NCBI GenBank assembly: GCA_007123015.1
Contig: SKSL01000223.1
Location: 1-9,212, forward strand
Direction: 5' to 3'
DNA length: 9,212 nucleotides
DNA from: Natronohydrobacter sp.
GTDB taxonomy: Bacteria > Pseudomonadota > Alphaproteobacteria > Rhodobacterales > Rhodobacteraceae
In this document: one piece after another, positions 1-4,511 of the stretch
Position numbering within the stretch: position 1 is the stretch's first letter
How the letters are laid out: each line of letters begins with the position of its first letter
Made by a program: the position numbers and the translations under genes
The notes under the pieces: generated by a model
Databases searched by the model: none
Seen by the model: only the letters and a program-made list of their open reading frames with translations
Told to the model about the DNA's origin: nothing

Positions 1-695
1 CCCGGACGCAGCTTGTCAAACTCGGACGAATTCTTCGAGGTCAGGATGATATTGCGGTTCGACAGCACCACGCCCTTGGGCTTGCCCGTCGTCCCCGAAG
101 TATAGAGCATGACACAGGTATGATCGAGTGTCAGGGATGCGGTCCGCCGGTCGAGTTCCCCGCCCAAACGGGTTTCAGCCGCGCGGCCCTCACGCATGAC
201 ATCTTCCAGCCAGTTCATATGGCTGTGGTCGTATTTGCGCATGCCGCGCTTGTCGAGATAGGCGATTTCCTCGATGCAGGTGACTTTCTCCTGCACTTCC
301 AGGACCTTGTCGACCTGTTCCTGATCGCCGCAAATCACGAACCGCGCGCCGCAATGTTCCAGCACATAGGCCATCTCTTCGGCCACTGCGTCCTGATACA
401 GCGGCACTGGAATCGCGCCGACAGATTGCGCAGCCACCATGGACCAGTAAAGCGCAGGTCGATTGCGACCGATGATCGCGACATAATCGCCTTCGCGCAT
501 GCCCAAGACCAGAAATCCCAGCGCCATGGCGCGGACCTCGGCTTGCGTGTCGGCCCAGGACCAAGCCTGCCAAATTCCAAATTCCTTCTCGCGGTAAGCT
601 GGCTGCAGACCAAAGCGCTTGGCATTACGTGCAAGCAGCGCTGGAATTGAACATAACTCTCCCAGCGCGGCGCTGGCCGTCTCCGTGGTGGTCAC
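1..695 (-). CDS. AMP-forming acyl-CoA synthetase (long-chain fatty acid-CoA ligase type), N-terminal part
   Basis: The first 231 residues of an ANL-superfamily adenylating enzyme are visible; the 3' end of the gene lies beyond the left edge. Enzymes of this family activate a carboxylic acid with ATP to an acyl-AMP and then transfer it to coenzyme A in the cytosol. The key evidence is the P-loop-like AMP-binding signature YTSGTTGKPKG at about residues 198-208, preceded by the usual N-terminal fold (for example VAIIGRNRPALYWSMVAAQSVG near 72-93, then PVPLYQD near 97-102). I chose the GTG at 693-695 because GGGAGGAG lies about 5 bases upstream and no in-frame ATG precedes the conserved region. 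The first 13 residues (MTTTETASAALGE) are low complexity. The gene diverges from the histidine kinase. The chain length of the substrate cannot be told from this fragment; related genes often sit beside branched-chain amino-acid-type ABC transporters, which would lie outside the window. Confidence 0.9.
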   Translation of the reverse strand, partial: MTTTETASAALGELCSIPALLARNAKRFGLQPAYREKEFGIWQAWSWADTQAEVRAMALGFLVLGMREGDYVAIIGRNRPALYWSMVAAQSVGAIPVPLYQDAVAEEMAYVLEHCGARFVICGDQEQVDKVLEVQEKVTCIEEIAYLDKRGMRKYDHSHMNWLEDVMREGRAAETRLGGELDRRTASLTLDHTCVMLYTSGTTGKPKGVVLSNRNIILTSKNSSEFDKLRP

Positions 696-719
696 GGCGC
701 TCCTCCCTCTTGGTAGACA

Positions 720-747
720 GGGAAACGCGTCTCCTTACGCGTGTCCC
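720..747. promoter_or_regulatory. Dyad ACGCGT-N6-ACGCGT in the divergent region, possible operator or 5' leader hairpin
   Basis: GGGAaACGCGT at 720-730 is the reverse complement of ACGCGTgTCCC at 737-747 apart from one mismatch, giving an 11-bp dyad with a 6-base centre. It lies 25-52 bases upstream of the acyl-CoA synthetase GTG, so it could be an operator for that gene or a hairpin in its 5' untranslated region. The symmetry is directly seen; the function is inference. Confidence 0.45.
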
Positions 748-778
748 GAACCTCTGCCTCTATTTGCAACCGCGATTC

Positions 779-807
779 TTGCCGCAATTTTACCTAATCC
801 TTACGAA
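779..807 (+). promoter_or_regulatory. Weak sigma70-like promoter candidate for the kinase operon
   Basis: TTGCCG at 779-784 and TACGAA at 802-807 are separated by 17 bases and precede the kinase ATG by about 70 bases. The match to TTGACA/TATAAT is poor (about 4 of 6 and 3 of 6), so this is only the best candidate I can see in the 181-base divergent gap. The surrounding stretch 785-815 is locally AT-richer than the genes on either side. Confidence 0.22.
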
Positions 808-876
808 TTGTAACGGCGCATTTTCTGCCCTTTTCCAGCACGCTGCGGAGCGTTAGCATCCTGATCCGGGGGTAGG

Positions 877-2799
877 ATGGCCGTGCAGGATAACACTTAT
901 ATCAAACTGACAGCCGCCGGGCTGAACATGATTCAGCAGGCCCTGTCGATCTTTGACAGCGATCTGCGGCTTTCGGTCAGCAATCGGCGCTATCAGACCA
1001 TGTTCGATCTGCCAGACTGGTTGGTGACCCCCGGTGCGGCCTTTGAAGATACGATCCGCTATCTGGTCGCGCGCGGCGAATATGGTACGGTCGAAGAGAT
1101 CGAAGAGGCCGTGCGCATCCGGGTCGAGGCCGCACGCGCTTTCGTGCCCCATTACATGGAGCGTGAGCGCGCGAATGGGCGCTGGATCAGCGTCGAAGGG
1201 GCACCCCTGCCACAGGGTGGCTGGGTCACCGTCTATACTGACATTACGGAAGTGAAATTGCAGGAAAGGCTGTTACAAGCCCATTCCGAAGAATTGAGCA
1301 GCGAGGTTCTGGCCCATGCGGAGCGGCTGGCGCAAACCAACCGGGCACTGGCCGCGTCCAATGCGGCACTTGAACAGGCCAAACGCGAATTGACCGAGAT
1401 GGAAGCACGCACGCGCCTGACCACCGAGATGATGCCCGCCCATATCGCCCATATCGACCGCACCCAGCGCTATACATTTTCTAATCGGCGGCTGTCTTCG
1501 GTCTTTCCGGGCCTACCGCAGAATATCGTCGGCCTGAGCGCACAGGACGCGCTGGGACCGGTCTATGCCAAGATCGGGCCCTGGCTGGACCGCGTGCTGG
1601 CGGGCGAGAACATGGTGCAGGAATTCACCCATGATGCAAGCGGGCGACGCATCCGACTGGCCCTGACGCCCGATCAGATTGGCGATGGGCCCATCAATGG
1701 TATCTATGTCATGTCGATGGATGTGACTGAGGAAGCACAAGCCCGCGCGGCCCTTGCCCAGACGCGCAAGCGCGAATTGGCCGCGCAGCTCTCTTCGGGG
1801 CTGGCGCATGATTTCGGCAATCTGCTGACCATCATTCTGGGGCTGCAAGGACAATTGGCGCGGCGCACGGATTTGCCGGAACCGGTACAACAGGCCATAC
1901 AGTCCACAATTGCCGCCGCCCGACGTGGGGGCGTGCTGCTTGAGCGGATTGCCACCATGTCCGGGGCGCGCGAAATCCGCGCGCAGCCGACCGATCTGGC
2001 AGCCCTGCTTGATGACCTGCAACTGATGGCACGTCCCACGCTGCCCGCCGAGATCAGTTTGGATGTGCGCCGCGATGACATGCCGCTGATGATGCTCGAT
2101 CCTGGCATGGTGCAGGATTGTTTGCTGAACCTGATCCTGAACGCCCGCGATGCGCTGGCCCCAGTCGGCGGCAGGATCACGGTCGCGGCCCGGCGGCTGG
2201 GTGAAACCTGGCTGGAACTGACCGTGTCCGACACTGGTGCGGGGTTCAGCCAGGATGCGCTGACCCATGCCATGGACCCGTTCTTCACCACCAAAGGCAG
2301 CGCCGGCACAGGGCTGGGTCTGGCGATGGTCTATGACCAGATCACGCTGTCGGGCGGCACTATGCGGCTGGGCAATGTTGCGGCGGGCGGGGCCGAAGTC
2401 ACATTGCGCCTGCCTTTCAAACCAGCGCCCTTGCGCGCGAGCCCTGCCGCCGGGCTGGCGCTGCTGGTTGAAGACACGGATACGATTCGCGAAACGGTGC
2501 GCGAGATGCTGCGCGATCTGGGCCATACAGTGATCGAGGCCACCAGCCATGACGAAGCCCTTGCTTTGCTCGATTTGCCAGAGCTGGGACTGGTGATTTC
2601 GGATATCAATCTGGGTCAAGGGGCCTCTGGGCTTGATCTGCTGCGTATCTGCCAAACGCGGGGCTTGCAGCGGTTGCATCTGATGACCGCGCTGCCTGCG
2701 GGCGATGCGCTGCACGCTGCGGCGCGGGCTGAATTTCCAGTGCTGTCCAAACCCTTCACATTGCATGATCTGCGCATCGCGCTGGAGGCCCCTGCATGA
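877..2799 (+). CDS. Soluble PAS-domain hybrid sensor histidine kinase with C-terminal receiver
   Basis: This 640-residue cytosolic sensor kinase has no hydrophobic membrane segment. In order it has an N-terminal PAS domain of the PAS_7 type (about 12-125, ending in the typical VYTDITE), a coiled coil rich in Ala, Glu and Leu (about 126-180), a second PAS-like domain (about 183-285, ending YVMSMDVTEE), a dimerisation/phosphoacceptor domain with H-box GLAHDFGN and His311, and a complete ATPase domain with an N-box (NLILNARDA, 418-426), DTGAGF (452-457), DPFFTTK (467-473) and GTGLGL (477-482). A receiver domain follows (about 526-638) with acidic residues E532/D533, phosphoacceptor Asp576, Thr604 and Lys625. 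The H-box HDFGN differs from the common HDFNN of hybrid kinases. The start has only a weak ribosome site (GGGGGTAGG). The stop overlaps the regulator start. No Hpt domain is visible, so the receiver probably modulates the kinase rather than passing phosphate on. The input signal is unknown. Confidence 0.93.
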   Translation: MAVQDNTYIKLTAAGLNMIQQALSIFDSDLRLSVSNRRYQTMFDLPDWLVTPGAAFEDTIRYLVARGEYGTVEEIEEAVRIRVEAARAFVPHYMERERANGRWISVEGAPLPQGGWVTVYTDITEVKLQERLLQAHSEELSSEVLAHAERLAQTNRALAASNAALEQAKRELTEMEARTRLTTEMMPAHIAHIDRTQRYTFSNRRLSSVFPGLPQNIVGLSAQDALGPVYAKIGPWLDRVLAGENMVQEFTHDASGRRIRLALTPDQIGDGPINGIYVMSMDVTEEAQARAALAQTRKRELAAQLSSGLAHDFGNLLTIILGLQGQLARRTDLPEPVQQAIQSTIAAARRGGVLLERIATMSGAREIRAQPTDLAALLDDLQLMARPTLPAEISLDVRRDDMPLMMLDPGMVQDCLLNLILNARDALAPVGGRITVAARRLGETWLELTVSDTGAGFSQDALTHAMDPFFTTKGSAGTGLGLAMVYDQITLSGGTMRLGNVAAGGAEVTLRLPFKPAPLRASPAAGLALLVEDTDTIRETVREMLRDLGHTVIEATSHDEALALLDLPELGLVISDINLGQGASGLDLLRICQTRGLQRLHLMTALPAGDALHAAARAEFPVLSKPFTLHDLRIALEAPA

Positions 2800-3500
2800 G
2801 CCAGCCCCATATTGCCATTCTCGATGACGAACCGGAAATCCGGCAAGTGCTCTCACATGCCTTGCAGGAAGCAGGGTTTCAGACGTCCAGCTTCGGACGC
2901 GCGACAGAATTCGAAGCCGCGTTGCGCCGCATGACGCCCGATGTCTGCCTGGTCGATCTGGGATTGCCGGATCGCGACGGGCTGGCGCTGGTGCATCGTC
3001 TGGCGCTGGAATCGGGGGCGACGATCATCATTATCTCGGGGCGCGCGCAGGTGCAGGACCGTGTCACCGGGCTGGAACTGGGCGCAGATGATTACATCGT
3101 CAAGCCTTTTGATCCCGCCGAAGTCGTGGCCCGCATCCGCGCGCGGCTGCGCAAACCTGCGCTTCAGCCTGAATCACGCACCAGTCGCGCGGCGTTCAAT
3201 GGCTGGGTGGCCGAATTCGACCGTTATGTGCTGATCCCGACCACAGGCCCTGAAATCCCCTTCAGCCATGCCGAAGGCGAAGTGTTGCGACTGTTTCTCG
3301 AAAGCCCCAAGCGCCTGATCTCGCGCACGCAAATGCTGGATGCGCTGGGCGGTTCAGCGGGCGAGAGTTTCGACCGCGCCATGGATGTGCGGATCTCGCG
3401 GCTGCGCACCAAATTGGGCGAAGACCCACGCAACCCGCGCCTGATCAAGACCATCTATGGCGCTGGCTATATCTTTCTGGGCGATGTCAGCTGGGGTTGA
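2796..3500 (+). CDS. OmpR/PhoB-type response regulator
   Basis: This 234-residue DNA-binding regulator is probably the output partner of the kinase before it. The receiver domain spans about 4-118, with acidic pair Asp10/Asp11, phosphoacceptor Asp54 (in CLVDLGLPDRDG), Ser81 in the switch position, and Lys103 in the canonical IVKPFDP. The C-terminal winged helix (about 131-230) has the recognition-helix pattern RAMDVRISRLRTKL (194-207) and the wing motif YGAGYIF (221-227) typical of OmpR-family regulators. The ATG overlaps the kinase stop as ATGA, so the two are almost certainly co-transcribed and translationally coupled. All residues needed for phosphorylation are present. The linker 119-140 is somewhat long, and 141-158 resembles the antiparallel sheet that precedes the winged helix. 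Target genes cannot be read from the sequence; the downstream stress protein and the operon itself are natural candidates. Confidence 0.94.
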   Translation: MSQPHIAILDDEPEIRQVLSHALQEAGFQTSSFGRATEFEAALRRMTPDVCLVDLGLPDRDGLALVHRLALESGATIIIISGRAQVQDRVTGLELGADDYIVKPFDPAEVVARIRARLRKPALQPESRTSRAAFNGWVAEFDRYVLIPTTGPEIPFSHAEGEVLRLFLESPKRLISRTQMLDALGGSAGESFDRAMDVRISRLRTKLGEDPRNPRLIKTIYGAGYIFLGDVSWG

Positions 3501-3503
3501 ACA

Positions 3504-3553
3504 GTTTACAGACGCCCGCGCCTGCGCCATTATGGCGCGTCTGATCTGTGAAC
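3504..3553 (+). promoter_or_regulatory. Intercistronic hairpin between the regulator and the universal stress protein
   Basis: The 64-base gap is largely taken up by nested inverted repeats. GCGCCAT (3524-3530) pairs with ATGGCGC (3532-3538) around one base. CAGACGC (3509-3515) pairs perfectly with GCGTCTG (3537-3543) as an alternative outer stem. GTTTACAG (3504-3511) can pair with CTGTGAAC (3546-3553) with one G-U pair. No T-run follows, so this is not a classical terminator. It could adjust mRNA stability or translation of the downstream gene, or be an operator. An in-frame ATG at 3532 lies inside it. Confidence 0.5.
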
Positions 3554-3564
3554 AGAGAGCGAAG

Positions 3565-4026
3565 ATGCGCAAATTTCTGGTGATCCTGGATGACAGCCGC
3601 GAATGCCTGAACGCCATGCGCTTCGCGGCGCTGCGCGCCGCGCGCACAGGCGAGCAGGTCCAGATCCTGTCCATTGTGTCGCCCGAGGAGTTTCAGGGCT
3701 GGGCCGGGGTGGCCGATCTGATGCGCGCCGAAGCGCGCGAACGAATCGAGGCGCATTATGAGGTCTTCGCGAAATGGATGCGCGACCGGCAAGGAATCAA
3801 TCCTGAATTGGTGATCCGCGAAGGCGAGCCGGTGGATGAGATTCTTGCGCAGATTTCCGAGGACCCCGAAATCGGGATCCTAGTTCTTGGCGCCGGGACC
3901 GAAGGCAATTCGCCTGGGCCCCTGGTCACCCAGCTTGCAAGGAGTTCAGGCAATCTGCCAATTCCGATCACGATCGTTCCAGGCGAATTGTCACGCGACC
4001 GGCTGGAAGAAATCGCGAAAGGATGA
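3565..4026 (+). CDS. Universal stress protein (UspA family)
   Basis: This 153-residue protein is a single Usp domain, the usual length for the family. It begins MRKFLVILDDSRECLNAMRFA, with the first strand and an Asp at position 9 as in UspA folds. The second half contains VIREGEPVDEILAQI (83-97) and ILVLGAGTEGNSPGPL (105-120), matching the family's beta4 loop, and ends in the last strand PITIVPG. The G-x2-G of the ATP-binding loop can be read at 111-114, but the downstream Gly-Ser/Thr expected nine residues later is missing, so ATP binding is doubtful. I chose the ATG at 3565 because it starts the first strand directly and has a GAGAGCGAAG purine stretch upstream; the in-frame ATG at 3532 would add 11 residues and sits in a hairpin. 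It lies 64 bases after the regulator, probably in the same operon. Its exact role is unknown. Confidence 0.88.
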   Translation: MRKFLVILDDSRECLNAMRFAALRAARTGEQVQILSIVSPEEFQGWAGVADLMRAEARERIEAHYEVFAKWMRDRQGINPELVIREGEPVDEILAQISEDPEIGILVLGAGTEGNSPGPLVTQLARSSGNLPIPITIVPGELSRDRLEEIAKG

Positions 4027-4085
4027 TGCGAGTCGCGCCTTGGCCGTTCGCAATGTAATCCGACCGCCTCCGACGCGCCCTGCCC

Positions 4086-4328
4086 CTATGCGGATGCCTG
4101 CAACATCTTGGCGATTTCATCCTTGAGCTGCATACGCTTGCGCCGCATATCGGTTTCATGCGCTTCTGCGACTGGCTCTACCAAGGTTTCGGCCCGGTGA
4201 ATCGCGCGATTGACCTCGTGATATTCCTCGGCGAGCCGCGCGAAATGTGCGTCTTCCAGCTTCAATCGGTGGATCAGATCCAGAGCCTGCGGAAATTCCT
4301 CGGCCAGTTCATGCGGCGTATGGGACAT
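4086..4328 (-). CDS. YdcH family (DUF465) small coiled-coil protein
   Basis: This 80-residue protein starts MSHTPHELAEEFP and matches the DUF465/YdcH family in length and pattern: an N-terminal segment with FPQALDLIHRLK, a central block AHFARLAEEYHEVNRAIHRAE (roughly residues 27-47), a VEPVAEAHE turn, and a C-terminal charged helix with DMRRKRMQLKDEIAKML. The protein is nearly all helical, highly charged, and has no signal or membrane segment. The family's biochemical function is not established. The start is well supported by AGGAGGTG about 3 bases before the ATG. It is convergent with the stress protein across 59 bases that hold no clear terminator (4027-4085). Upstream lies a palindromic and structured intergenic stretch that may carry its promoter. 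Confidence 0.92.
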   Translation of the reverse strand: MSHTPHELAEEFPQALDLIHRLKLEDAHFARLAEEYHEVNRAIHRAETLVEPVAEAHETDMRRKRMQLKDEIAKMLQASA

Positions 4329-4386
4329 GACACCTCCTCGTCCTCTATATGTCCGGGCCAGATTACCAGCCTGCGCGCGCTCTGCC

Positions 4387-4405
4387 TTGATCTGTCACAA
4401 ATCAA
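4387..4405. promoter_or_regulatory. Dyad TTGAT-N9-ATCAA upstream of the YdcH-family gene
   Basis: TTGAT at 4387-4391 and ATCAA at 4401-4405 form a perfect 5-bp dyad centred about 68 bases upstream of the YdcH-family ATG. The half-sites are those of an FNR/Anr box, but the spacing is 9 rather than 4 bases, so an FNR-type site is not supported. The spacing of a LysR-type or other dimeric regulator site is possible. The function is inference only. Confidence 0.3.
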
Positions 4406-4411
4406 CGCGTC

Positions 4412-4449
4412 GAGCGTATCGCGTTCATTCGCATTCACGCCATACGCTC
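4412..4449. repeat. Imperfect 13-bp inverted repeat (hairpin A) in the channel/YdcH intergenic region
   Basis: GAGCGTATcGCGT (4412-4424) is the reverse complement of ACGCcATACGCTC (4437-4449) apart from one central C/C mismatch, with a 12-base loop that contains ATTC twice. There is no T-run on either side. It lies about 63 bases past the channel stop codon on the minus strand and about 84 bases upstream of the YdcH-family start. It may be an RNA hairpin at the end of the channel transcript or part of a regulatory region. Confidence 0.55.
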
Positions 4450-4464
4450 TCACCTGTTGTTTTC

Positions 4465-4510
4465 GCATGTCGAACAGCTCGGAACCGGTTACCACTTCCG
4501 AGCGACATGC
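4465..4510. repeat. Bulged 15-bp inverted repeat (hairpin B) directly after the channel stop codon
   Basis: GCATGTC (4465-4471) plus GCTCGGAA (4477-4484) pair perfectly with TTCCGAGC (4496-4503) plus GACATGC (4504-4510), leaving a 5-base bulge (GAACA, 4472-4476) and an 11-base loop. On the minus strand the stem starts one base after the channel stop TAG. The sequence after the stem on that strand is A-rich (GAAAACAACA), not T-rich, so it does not fit a standard intrinsic terminator. A 3' stabilising or Rho-associated hairpin is a reasonable guess. Confidence 0.6.
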
Positions 4511-4511
4511 T

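Noticed and set aside
120..650. A 176-codon plus-strand frame over the acyl-CoA synthetase
   Set aside because: The minus strand encodes a continuous AMP-binding enzyme with TSGTTGKPKG across the same DNA; the plus frame has no recognisable domain and a biased composition.
1513..2856. A 447-codon open frame on the minus strand opposite the histidine kinase
   Set aside because: It is codon-aligned antisense of the kinase frame, explained by the same codon avoidance, and its composition (Gln, Arg and His rich) shows no family resemblance. The kinase on the plus strand has complete catalytic motifs.
3457..3564. N-terminal extension of the universal stress protein upstream of 3565
   Set aside because: The longer frame overlaps the end of the response regulator and the intercistronic hairpin, while family members begin directly with the MRKFLVILDD-type first strand.
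4027..4085. Terminator between the convergent stress-protein and YdcH-family genes
   Set aside because: I looked for a GC-rich stem followed by a T-run on either strand in this 59-base gap and found none.
4387..4405. FNR/Anr box
   Set aside because: The half-sites TTGAT and ATCAA fit, but the spacer is 9 bases where the box requires 4, so it is kept only as an unassigned dyad.
4465..4510. Intrinsic terminator for the channel gene
   Set aside because: The stem is good and well placed, but the minus strand continues GAAAACAACA with no T-run, so it does not meet the standard pattern.
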